From the NCBI GenBank assembly GCA_034696485.1, contig JAQIWT010000752.1:1-15551 (forward strand): 15,551 nt of DNA, given 5' to 3'. This stretch comes from Isohypsibius dastychi. Taxonomy: Eukaryota > Tardigrada > Eutardigrada > Parachela > Isohypsibiidae. Below are positions 1-7,455 of this stretch, one piece after another (position 1 is the first letter of the stretch; each line of letters opens with the position of its first letter). A program made the translations under genes and the position numbers. A model generated the notes under the pieces. It saw nothing but the letters and a program-made list of their open reading frames with translations, did no database searches and was not told the DNA's origin.

Positions 1-740
1 GAAGCCGCGAAGAAGAAATCGTCTACGTAATGGATGATAGAAGTGGACTGAGTGACTTTGCAAACAATCCAGTTGACTGCTTCCGAAAATAAACAGAACA
101 GATAAGCCGATGACCGAAGTCCGAAAGGTAGCACAATGTCGAAAAAATACTGCCCATCAACGTTGTAGCCAAGCAAGTTCCAGTCTTGGGGCCGAACTGG
201 AATGAGACGATAGGCATGTTTGAGGTCGATCTTTGCCATTGAGCAACCTTTACCATACTGAGTAGCAAGGCGAACGGCGTCGTCAATGGAGCAATACGAA
301 ACAGAAAATAACTTTTTGTCGACAAAATCATTTACTGAATCACCAACAGGGCGAGATAGATCCATGATAATACGAAAGCCCTCGTTATGTTTTGGGCGAA
401 CACCAAGAGAGTTCACGACGAAATAAGGTAAAGGAGGTTTAGAGAAAGGACCAACAGCATGAAAAAGGTCAACTTCTTTATGTACAGATTTACGCAAGAT
501 ATCGGAATGTACACGAGCAGTAGCCTGATCAGGTGTCACCCTGGCCTTTTGAGGACCAGTGAAACCAATATTGGCCCCGTTCTTCAGAATATCAAGAATG
601 CTATTTACAAAGCGGCGATCGGGATGATCTGCCAACAAAGCTACAAAAGCAGAAAGCTTAAGCGGCTTCCGAATTCCCGACGGGACGGCTGTTTTGTTGA
701 GCGGCGTTTGTTCGGCGACCACCGTGATCGATGAATCCAT
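1..740 (-). CDS. Reverse transcriptase (pol) of a DIRS-like element, truncated by window edge
   Basis: A frame distinct from gag is open from an ATG at 740 to the window edge (246 codons). Early residues include HPDRRFVNSILDIL and GFTGP, a conserved lead-in of DIRS-type polymerases. The RT core then follows in order: GFRIIMDLSRP (M126 onwards), SVNDFVDKK, motif A KIDLKHAYRLIPV with catalytic D172, motif B LPFGLRSS, and motif C YVDD at 238-241. Catalytic aspartates D172, D240 and D241 are all present. The frame is +1 relative to gag and overlaps it from 740 to 658, so expression could use the internal ATG or a frameshift. The thumb, RNase H and tyrosine recombinase regions fall outside the window. 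Confidence 0.85.
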   Translation of the reverse strand, partial: MDSSITVVAEQTPLNKTAVPSGIRKPLKLSAFVALLADHPDRRFVNSILDILKNGANIGFTGPQKARVTPDQATARVHSDILRKSVHKEVDLFHAVGPFSKPPLPYFVVNSLGVRPKHNEGFRIIMDLSRPVGDSVNDFVDKKLFSVSYCSIDDAVRLATQYGKGCSMAKIDLKHAYRLIPVRPQDWNLLGYNVDGQYFFDIVLPFGLRSSAYLFCLFSEAVNWIVCKVTQSTSIIHYVDDFFFAA

Positions 741-1986
741 GATCGGACTTGTGGCAGATGAGGCAGGCGTGAACGCGATTGAAAGGGCAGCGATCTTTGC
801 AGATTCCATCATTGAATCTGTAACAGAAACCAGGCGCTCCGGCAGGTGCTGCGTTGTTGACGGAGCCTGAACGAAAAGGGCGGCTGGGACAGGACGGTGC
901 GAAGTGACGGGGATCGCCACAAACATGACATGCGCGTCCATTCACTGGCGCAGCAGAGGGAAATCCCCGGTTGCCGAATGTGGTGTTGGTTGACAACAAG
1001 CACGACTGCGCAGTTGGAAAGTGCGGAGCGTACCAAATGCTGACGTCATCTGAGTGCGAAGCAGCAAATAGTCGAAACTGCGCATCGTAATTCAGCCACT
1101 GAATAACAGAGTAACCAGATCGTGGGTCGGAAAGACCAGCAATTACATCAACGTAACGCATCAGCGGAATAGTCAAATGCGGATGATAATAGGATCGATA
1201 CAATGCAAAAACATGAAAAGCGCGATACCACTCAGAAAAGTTTGTAATTCGTTGGCGCATTTCGGGCTGACGAGAGCTACGGTGGTGCGAGTCAGAATGG
1301 CTTGTACGATTGCAGAGCAACAGGTCGTCCAAGATGACGTATTCGGAAGTATTGGCCAGCTTGACGCGAAGCGATGCGGAGACAGTTGGCAAATCCTCCC
1401 GATTTATAGCAGAGTGATGTTGGCGGTGGGGAACGTGGTCAAATGAAAGGCGAGAGAAAACACTTCCTCGAGATGAAGCAGCAACGACGGGAATTGGGGA
1501 TCCAGAGGGAACAGTGAGGACGGATGGCGCATTGAACCTATAAAGGGTTGGATTTGTGGACTCACCTGAACTGGAAACCGCGGTCGCGTTCTGTTTGGTT
1601 CCGGAACGGCGCTTGGACTTCTTCGTGAAACCACGGCGGGCACGTTCTCTCTTCTGCCGGGCTGCTTGACGAGTCTGAGTTCCAATCGCGTCGCGGTCAT
1701 CAGAATCCATGTCCTCCATGTCGACATCTTCGAAGTTCTGCTCAGAGCCTGTGGTCGATTCCGAATCCGACGTAGTGAATAGCCTCGACAAAGAAGGAGG
1801 TATCGATAAATAATAATGACGCTGAAGTAGGAAGCTAAGCACGAGTATGCATGAAGGATAGGTGCGCAGTTTGTACAAGCTTAAATGAAAAGCGCTTGGC
1901 CAGGAAATGAGAGAAACAGGCCTTATATAGTGGCCGACACAGATGGGAAGTAACCCAGTAAATGAACAGAGGGCGCGACGGCGCAA
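658..1986 (-). CDS. Gag-like nucleocapsid protein of a DIRS-like element
   Basis: The open frame is 442 codons, but the true start is probably the ATG at 1719 (residue 90), because a TATA box at 1929-1921 lies inside the longer frame; that gives about 353 aa. Numbering below uses the long frame. Residues 90-135 are acidic, then strongly basic, as in a nucleic-acid-binding protein. The middle part has the FSEWYRAFHVF ... Y ... QWLNYDAQFR pattern typical of gag proteins of these elements. A CCHC zinc knuckle (C353-x2-C-x4-H-x4-C366) is followed by a CCCH cluster (C388-x7-C-x3-C-x5-H406) and a second C-x2-C-x4-H. The expected role is binding and packaging element RNA. The 3' end overlaps the RT frame by about 80 nt. 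No internal stop is present. Confidence 0.75.
   Translation of the reverse strand: MRRRALCSFTGLLPICVGHYIRPVSLISWPSAFHLSLYKLRTYPSCILVLSFLLQRHYYLSIPPSLSRLFTTSDSESTTGSEQNFEDVDMEDMDSDDRDAIGTQTRQAARQKRERARRGFTKKSKRRSGTKQNATAVSSSGESTNPTLYRFNAPSVLTVPSGSPIPVVAASSRGSVFSRLSFDHVPHRQHHSAINREDLPTVSASLRVKLANTSEYVILDDLLLCNRTSHSDSHHRSSRQPEMRQRITNFSEWYRAFHVFALYRSYYHPHLTIPLMRYVDVIAGLSDPRSGYSVIQWLNYDAQFRLFAASHSDDVSIWYAPHFPTAQSCLLSTNTTFGNRGFPSAAPVNGRACHVCGDPRHFAPSCPSRPFRSGSVNNAAPAGAPGFCYRFNDGICKDRCPFNRVHACLICHKSDHGFIDHGGRRTNAAQQNSRPVGNSEAA
1921..1929 (-). promoter_or_regulatory. TATA box of the DIRS-like element
   Basis: The minus strand reads TATATAAGG. It is inside the longest gag frame, so transcription starting about 30 nt downstream would exclude the ATG at 1986 and favour the ATG at 1719. 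This is inferred from position only. Confidence 0.4.
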
Positions 1987-2247
1987 CAGAAAACAGAACC
2001 CGGCTCGTAATTAACAACAATTGACCGTCATCAATTTACATTTATCAACAGGAGAAGCTAGCAATTCCAATGCGATACAAAAACCGAAAGTCAACCGCAA
2101 CAAAAGAGAATAATTAGAAAAGGTTCAAAATTAAAAGCACTAGGGGAGACCGCTGTGTTCCGGAATACGTTCAGTTTTATCCTTAGTCGCGACGGTCTTC
2201 AGTCGAACCAAACATATCTGCTCCACCACTTTTCTATGAAGAGGCAG

Positions 2248-2295
2248 ACACAAGCGTTCTAAACCTAACTTTGGGGGTGAAGGTGACGCTTGTGT
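2248..2295. repeat. 10-bp inverted repeat with 28-nt spacer
   Basis: ACACAAGCGT at 2248-2257 is perfectly complemented by ACGCTTGTGT at 2286-2295. It could form a hairpin in the leader region of the retrotransposon, whose family carries inverted terminal repeats. Function is not known. Confidence 0.5.
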
Positions 2296-2314
2296 TCAAA
2301 ATGTAATAAGGGGT

Positions 2315-2461
2315 AATGTCAAGTTATGCTTGAAACTCCCTGGACAACGAAAGTTATCTGGAATTCCCCCTAATGTTATAGTCCACGACTGCCGCGGTTC
2401 GTTCAAAAATGTCAAGTTATATGGCACTGTCAAGTTTTGAGGCTCGAAAGTTATCTGGAAT
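2315..2461. repeat. Two diverged direct repeat units about 93-97 bp apart
   Basis: AATGTCAAGTTAT occurs at 2315-2327 and 2408-2420, and CGAAAGTTATCTGGAAT occurs at 2348-2364 and 2445-2461, in the same order. GTCAAGTT appears a third time at 2429-2436. The shared order points to an old tandem duplication with small indels. Confidence 0.65.
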
Positions 2462-2913
2462 CGAGGTGTACTAACACATGGGCATTCGAAACCACAGTGG
2501 TAGGATTGGGGCTCACGTACAGTAAGCGATTTCGGCAGAATTGCGATCTGAAAATGGCGAGTTTCTCATCATGTGGATTCCTTAAATGTGGCAAGGCAGA
2601 GCCCGGCCAACCCAAAATTACGTGGGCGACGAAATCATGGATCGAACGAAAAAAGGTCATCGGTTAAAGCTGATGGTACTATTGTTGTTACAGACGTCTG
2701 TTGTTTTTTGCGCATGGAATACTACAGTAGGAAACCGCACGGTGGGAGTGTTTGTGAGGTCCTCGGGTAGACGGCAAATCTGTCTCAGTGGTCATGACCA
2801 TAACCGTTGGACGAATAAGAAGAAAGGGCAGACAAGAAAAGGTTCTTGCCTTACTCGGATCGGCAGCCACTTAACTAAGAATCGTTTTTTTCTGCATACA
2901 GATCGGGATTAGT

Positions 2914-2919
2914 TTTATT
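2914..2919 (-). terminator. Poly(A) signal of the LU-domain gene
   Basis: The minus strand reads AATAAA, 90 nt downstream of the LU gene stop codon, a usual distance for a short 3' UTR. Confidence 0.6.
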
Positions 2920-3008
2920 ATGTTGGATTCGCGCAGAGTATTCATATGGCGATAAACACAAAAGTGATCAGTCAAATGAACAGCATGTGAATTTGAGTTA
3001 CGGTACTT

Positions 3009-3627
3009 TCAGGCGTTCACCACACACATGGCGAGAATTGCAGACATTCCAGCGGCCCACTGAAGAGCGACCAGTCCCGTGGATCCGCTTGTGGTGGAGA
3101 CCCTTGTGTCGGATCCGCTTGGGTTGCACAGATCCTTGTCACATGTGCAAACAGTGGTCGTTGTCGGTAATTGTGACAACATCGGATCAGAAATGGCGGG
3201 CATCCCATTCATCGCAATGGGTAGTGTTGAGTTTGTGCATTGGTTTTTTGCAAAACCGCTGTCAGCGAGGGGAAGGCTGCAGCCTTTGGTAATTAGCGGG
3301 GGGACTGAATCGTGGAAAATCGGTTTGAAGTCTACCTGACACATAAGATTAAAGACTGGTGCTAACCTCCGACTACGAGGATAGTTTTTGTCACACACAT
3401 GTCTCCTCCTAAAGGGGGATTGCAGTCTATTGGCGTCAGAGCCTGGTTGCCGCAGGGAGCGGTCGGGTTGACGGCAGTGCCGCACGTATAGCATTTCAAA
3501 GCGGTAATCCCTAAAATGGATGAAAAACCAAAACTACATCATGCATTTTTTAACCAACAGAAATCGTACCGGACACCATGAGACCAAGTCCGAGGCAAAA
3601 TGTGATCGCTGCGGTTTTCCCGACCAT
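3009..3627 (-). CDS. Ly6/uPAR (LU)-domain protein, secreted and probably GPI-anchored
   Basis: Three exons (3627-3555, 3510-3377, 3335-3009) join with GT-AG introns of 44 nt (phase 1) and 41 nt (phase 0) into a 177-aa protein. Residues 1-25 form a signal peptide (MVGKTAAITFCLGLGLMVSG). The mature part begins LKCYTC and has ten cysteines: C31, 34, 44, 54, 63, 88, 102, 132, 134 and 139, ending in CTCDKDLCN. That count and the closing C-x4-CN motif are the signature of the three-finger LU fold. N104-S-T is a possible N-glycosylation site. Residues 142-156 are a small-residue linker and 157-175 a hydrophobic tail, as needed for GPI attachment. LU proteins act outside the cell in adhesion, junctions or receptor modulation; the ligand cannot be told from sequence. 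Retention of either intron gives an early stop. The neighbouring BCL11 gene is divergent. Confidence 0.85.
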
Positions 3628-3969
3628 TTCGAGGCTGGTTTCGTGTGAGTTCGTGGGTGAGATAATACAATGACAAGGTACGAGAGTTGAGTACGAAAAG
3701 AAAATGTGGGAATGAAATTCTAAAGTCGACGTTTCGGTTATAAGTAATTCGTTCAAGAACTTCACCCAGCAACAGTTCCGGTGAAGATGTGAATATTTTG
3801 ACTTTTGAACAAACATATAAGTTCGATTTGATTCTTGGTGAATATACAACTTTTGTCACCAATAAGTCTCAACTTTTCAATGGTGCTCACGACATTGGTA
3901 ATTGGTTCCTGGGAACCAAGTGCAACAAATGAATTTAAGGTTTGTACGAAATAGAGCAATCACATAAAT

Positions 3970-4016
3970 ATGCAAATTGGGCCTGTCTGTCAATAATTAT
4001 TCATTTAATTAATTAA
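3970..4016 (+). promoter_or_regulatory. Candidate POU octamer and homeodomain-core cluster
   Basis: A perfect ATGCAAAT octamer sits at 3970-3977, followed by TAAT cores and the palindrome TTAATTAATTAA at 4005-4016. Such sites bind POU and homeodomain factors. Chance occurrence in AT-rich DNA is quite possible. Confidence 0.25.
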
Positions 4017-4182
4017 CTAATATTAACGAACTGTGTATCTTATAACCACTGCACTATTCGCCCAGATGTGGTTATTCCGTCTTTGCTGATCAGAAGAAAA
4101 TTGTGAGGCTTTCCGGCAGCAGTGGGTTAATAAGAGGTACGTGACAGCACTGGACAGTAGTTCAAACATTGCTGTTGTATAA

Positions 4183-4190
4183 TATATAAA
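4183..4190 (+). promoter_or_regulatory. TATA-like element upstream of BCL11
   Basis: TATATAAA lies within an AT run, about 400 nt before the proposed BCL11 start codon. It is the best TATA match in the divergent region on this strand, but no start site can be confirmed. Confidence 0.25.
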
Positions 4191-4202
4191 ATTTTCGTCG
4201 AT

Positions 4203-4247
4203 TTGTTGTCTTACAGTTAGACTATAAGACAACAACAATATTGTTGT
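4203..4247. repeat. 11-bp hairpin overlapping a 16-bp palindrome
   Basis: TTGTTGTCTTA (4203-4213) pairs with TAAGACAACAA (4225-4235) across an 11-nt loop. The right arm runs into a perfect palindrome, ACAACAATATTGTTGT (4232-4247), followed by a short TAA/AAT repeat. The two structures compete for the same bases. Confidence 0.6.
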
Positions 4248-4588
4248 CAATAATAATAATAATTTTCTAAAGGACACAATTTTTGAACAGTCTTTTGCGC
4301 GCGACGATAGGAATGCAAAACGGTGCTTCAGGGGGTACACATACAACTTGGTTCTGACGTCATCAATCAAGTGGTATCGTGGAGATTCGTTTCAGTTCAT
4401 TCTCAGACTGGACACAACGTGCTTCAGCTTTTCCTGAATTTCATTTACTATTTTGAAAACTGGACAGGTCAGCCTCCTAGTGGGATCTTGCTCTAAGGAT
4501 ATCATAGTCAACCACCACCATGTTCGGATGAGTTTTCTTCATATGCCCAAAAATCTAGTTCATCCAGGATATCATTTATCCACGTTTT

Positions 4589-7212
4589 ATGCCATTGCCC
4601 AGAATGTCCATGCGAGCATCTTCATCCAAATCGACGACTTCTGATCATCAATCTCAGCGCACTTTTAACTTCCCCTGGCAGCAAACCTCTACTAAAGGAC
4701 GTCAAAGAAAATATCTCGGTGCAACCTCTGCTCGTCTAGCTGCAAAAACGAGCGGGAAATCGAAGCCAGCCGTTGTTGTTGTGGAAGAGAGGCCATCGGA
4801 GAACGTGTTCAATTGCCCATACTGCCAGAAAGCATTCCGATTTTATAAGAATTTGGAAGTTCACGTTCAGTCACATTCAGAATCGAAGATGGATGGAGGA
4901 AGAATTGTTCGAGCTTCTATGTCACCACAGAAGTTGAAAATAGACGATGGGCTCCCGGAGGTTCCTGAAGTGTATAACGAGGTTGAACTTTTCAGTTCAT
5001 CGCCGATCAAGAGAGGGTCCATTACTGGTTAGTCGAATGTCGAAACTATATCTCTGTCGACAAATTCCCGTCGCAGTTGAGGAAACTAACTTATTTGAAA
5101 CATGGCTGGGGTGGTCACTTTCCGGTAGTCAACCGGAAGTTGGTTTGTTTTACCCGCGTTAACGTCGCATTGCTGGGTCTATTTTTTGCTTGTCTAAATT
5201 GTTTTTTTCTTTGTTTACATTTGGATTTTGGGCATCCTGTTCTTTTTATGTCAAAAAGAGAAATGCAGAGAAGGTGAAATAGAAACCGAGAAAACGGAAT
5301 TTGACTAAATTATTTGCTATATTTTCAGCAACTTGAACTTTATGAATTCGAGCTCTCTTGCTTACTTGCGTTGTTTATTTGCAGATGTTTATCAGCATCC
5401 GGTGAGTGGTGCGATTGGCAAGAATGGAGTCACAAATGGAAATAACTTGAATGCGATCCCGACTCTGCAGCCGGAACAGTTGGATTCATTTCGCGAGTTT
5501 CTGCTTTCGAATCAAGAAGCGTATGCACTCGGAAATCAAGAGGATTCTTCTGGGGGAAATTTCAGTCTCCACGAAGGGCAGGGAAATTCCAGCTTGAATA
5601 TCAGTTTGGAGAATGTGGAAATCAAACAGGAGGACTACTCGTAAGAAAACGATTCACTGGAATTAGATTAAATTTCGAATGCAGACGTTATGCTTTTATG
5701 AACCGTTTGTCTTTGTGATCATAATATTTTCTGAATTTGGCTTTGCTTTTAGGGATATGGTGTCGGTTCCCATTGGCAGCTTGGGGAATATTGTGGCAGG
5801 AATCGAGATGGGAAATTCCAACAGGTCTGCTGTTAAGGAATCCAAAAAGAGTCCTGGTCGAAGAAGCGTCCAGCCCGGAAAGATGAGCGATAAATGCGAA
5901 CATTGCGGAAAAGAATTCAAGAACAACAGTAATCTGACTGTTCATCGTCGCATCCATACAGGTAAAAGACAACAAATATTTAGTCCGTCAAAGTACTGAT
6001 GCGTCGGTTGAAAACACGAGTGTTTTTCCGATAAACAGAACTAGAAACTGCGGGTTTTGGTCAGTCACTTGAAACGGAAGTAGAAATCATTACCTGGTTT
6101 TCGTCTTAGAGTTCTCCTCCAAAATGTGCCTTATTTGAAACTAGGAGCATCGAATATATTTTTCAGCAGTTTAGTCAGTAATATTTGGAGTTTGTTTTTG
6201 ATTTAGACATCTGGGGGTTTGAACTGACCATGTCTCTAAATGGAATATTTTGCAGGAGAGAAGCCATACCAGTGCACAATGTGCGATTACCGATGTTCTC
6301 AAAGCAGCAAGCTGACTCGCCACATGAAAACCCACTCGAATACCGCCAAAGAGGCCATTCTGTGCATGTACTGCTCAATGCCATTTGTCAACCGCGGAAC
6401 GGTTGAGAAACACCAGAAGAAATGCGTGAAACGGACAGTGGATCCAGCTGATATGGAATCAATATCAGCTTCTGCGGTTGTGGCGAAGAGTGCGGCAGGA
6501 CCCGCTGTTCTGACATCGAAAACGGAGCCGGTCGACAAAATGATGACGAGAACTCGACGACAAAACTTTGAATATCATCTGATCCCGGTTGACAAGAACG
6601 TCAATGTCCAATTCAAGCTCTCGGTTTCTCAGGGTAAGAAAATAGTCTGTGCGGCGGTGTTGTGAGCAATAGGTTTCTTCCAGTTTTCATTTGAATTAAA
6701 TTGAAATAGATGTTGTTTTTCTTGGAAGGTAATGAAATTACGGGGTGGCGGAAGTGACTAGGAATTTTCGGTGTATACTATCTCAAACCACTGGAACTTT
6801 CTGAGTTTCTCAGTGGTGGACTTTTAGCATTTGGCCGCGTTCTATTGTCTTGGAAATATTGAACCCTTTTAGAATTGATTTTATATGCTTGTGATTTATG
6901 ATTTTATATGCTTTTACAGGATGTGATATCAATCTATTTTTCTCTGTTACAGTGATGGAAGTGTTGAACATGCCGCCACCTAATCCAGCTCCAGTATCTA
7001 TTTTACCACTTCCGCCAGTCGGCGCTCTGAAGCCGGCTAACGAAATTGGCCAGGTGGCGCCACTTGCCGACTTGGGTTCGCCTTCAGTCAGTTTGCCATT
7101 GTTTTCTGCTACAAATACCGCTTTGGAAATGCCGGTTGATTGGAACATGCCGCCTGCTTTGGATGGACACCCTTCGACTCCTGATTCCGGATATATGTTC
7201 CAGAATTTGTAG
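4589..7212 (+). CDS. BCL11: BCL11-family C2H2 zinc-finger transcription factor
   Basis: Five exons (4589-5027, 5385-5640, 5753-5961, 6256-6633, 6953-7212) join in one frame with GT-AG introns of 357, 112, 294 and 319 nt, giving 513 aa. Finger 1 is C76-x2-C-x12-H-x3-H96 ([17 protein letters not shown]). The last three fingers are contiguous: C280-H300 ([19 protein letters not shown]), a TGEKPY linker, C308-H328 ([19 protein letters not shown]) and C338-C358. Their wording and order match fingers 4-6 of BCL11A/B, nuclear factors that bind DNA and recruit repressor complexes; the fly relative is CG9650. IKQE (K227) fits a SUMOylation consensus. The tail (428-513) is proline-rich. The protein is shorter than vertebrate BCL11 (about 800 aa), lacks the N-terminal MSRRKQ-type repression motif, has only one finger where vertebrates have a pair, and has Cys as the last ligand of finger 6. 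Upstream exons may exist. The ATG at 4589 is the first after an in-frame stop at 4556; ATGs at residues 6 and 8 are alternatives. Confidence 0.85.
6920..6952 (+). other. Alternatively spliced 33-nt segment at the last BCL11 acceptor
   Basis: Acceptors end at 6919 (TTTTACAG) and 6952 (TCTGTTACAG). Both accept the phase-1 donor at 6634 and keep the frame. The upstream one would add eleven residues, [11 protein letters not shown], between the finger region and the proline-rich tail, giving 524 aa. I chose the downstream site because its pyrimidine tract is better. Confidence 0.5.
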
Positions 7213-7359
7213 TCATAATTTGGATGCTGGGTATCTCTTCGGTTGTTCGTGTTATCAGGTTCGCCCTTTCTGTAACGTCGTATTACATCTAAACTGTTTT
7301 AAGAAAACACAATTTCGGGTTTTAATTGTTTTGCCAGTTTTGTTCCGATTTAATTTGGT

Positions 7360-7365
7360 TTTATT
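7360..7365 (-). terminator. Poly(A) signal of the gustatory-receptor-like gene
   Basis: The minus strand reads AATAAA about 90 nt after the receptor stop codon. Use of it would place the receptor 3' end within the presumed 3' UTR of BCL11. Confidence 0.55.
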
Positions 7366-7404
7366 GAATTTGCCGGGCAAGCTCTGGAATTGTTGTATTG
7401 CGAA

Positions 7405-7413
7405 AATAATACA
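7405..7413 (+). terminator. Weak candidate poly(A) signal for BCL11
   Basis: AATAAT and the overlapping variant AATACA are the nearest hexamer-like matches after the stop codon at 7212. No AATAAA is present on the plus strand between 7213 and 7460. Confidence 0.25.
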
Positions 7414-7455
7414 TGTTCTCCACTTTCTCCGTATTTTGTCATTTGAGATGACTCG

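Larger units (their letters stand above)
1..1986 (-). mobile_element. DIRS-like (tyrosine-recombinase) retrotransposon, partial
   Basis: Two overlapping minus-strand frames have the gag/pol layout of DIRS-order retrotransposons: a gag-like protein with a CCHC knuckle and a CCCH cluster, followed in the +1 frame by a reverse transcriptase. The RT has the wording common in DIRS-like elements (SVNDF, KIDLKHAYRLIPV, LPFGLRSS, YVDD). The recombinase, RNase H and methyltransferase parts expected for the family lie beyond position 1, so the order assignment rests on gag and RT only. Both visible frames are open, so the copy could be recent. The outer boundary near 2000-2500 is not defined; short repeats there are listed separately. 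Confidence 0.8.
1987..3008. other. Intergenic region between the retrotransposon and the LU gene
   Basis: I find no coding exon here. Reading frames of up to 108 codons at 2437-2912 occur on both strands and match no family I recognise. The region holds a 10-bp inverted repeat and a pair of diverged direct repeats (2248-2461), which may be terminal or leader sequence of the retrotransposon, and the poly(A) signal of the LU gene at 2914-2919. Confidence 0.5.
3628..4588. other. Divergent intergenic region between the LU gene and BCL11
   Basis: About 960 bp lie between two start codons pointing away from each other, so the region should hold both promoters. It is AT-rich in the middle (3960-4270). 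Visible items are an octamer, a TAAT cluster, a TATA-like run, and an overlapping hairpin and palindrome. Non-coding 5' exons of either gene may lie here. The BCL11 frame has a stop at 4556-4558, so coding sequence in that exon cannot extend upstream of it. Confidence 0.5.

Noticed and set aside
23-331. A 102-codon minus-strand frame at the left edge
   Set aside because: It overlaps the reverse-transcriptase frame, whose catalytic motifs are plain in a different phase on the same strand.
459-734. A plus-strand frame opposite the retrotransposon
   Set aside because: It is antisense to the gag/RT overlap and shows no domain.
3336-3366. A shorter 31-nt version of LU intron 2 using the GTTAGC donor
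   Set aside because: It shifts the frame and loses the LU cysteines; the GTAGTC donor at 3376 gives a 41-nt intron and a continuous domain.
3550-3849. A continuous 99-codon protein ending in the LU signal peptide
   Set aside because: The part upstream of the ATG at 3627 has no secretion or domain features; the signal peptide itself belongs to the spliced LU gene.
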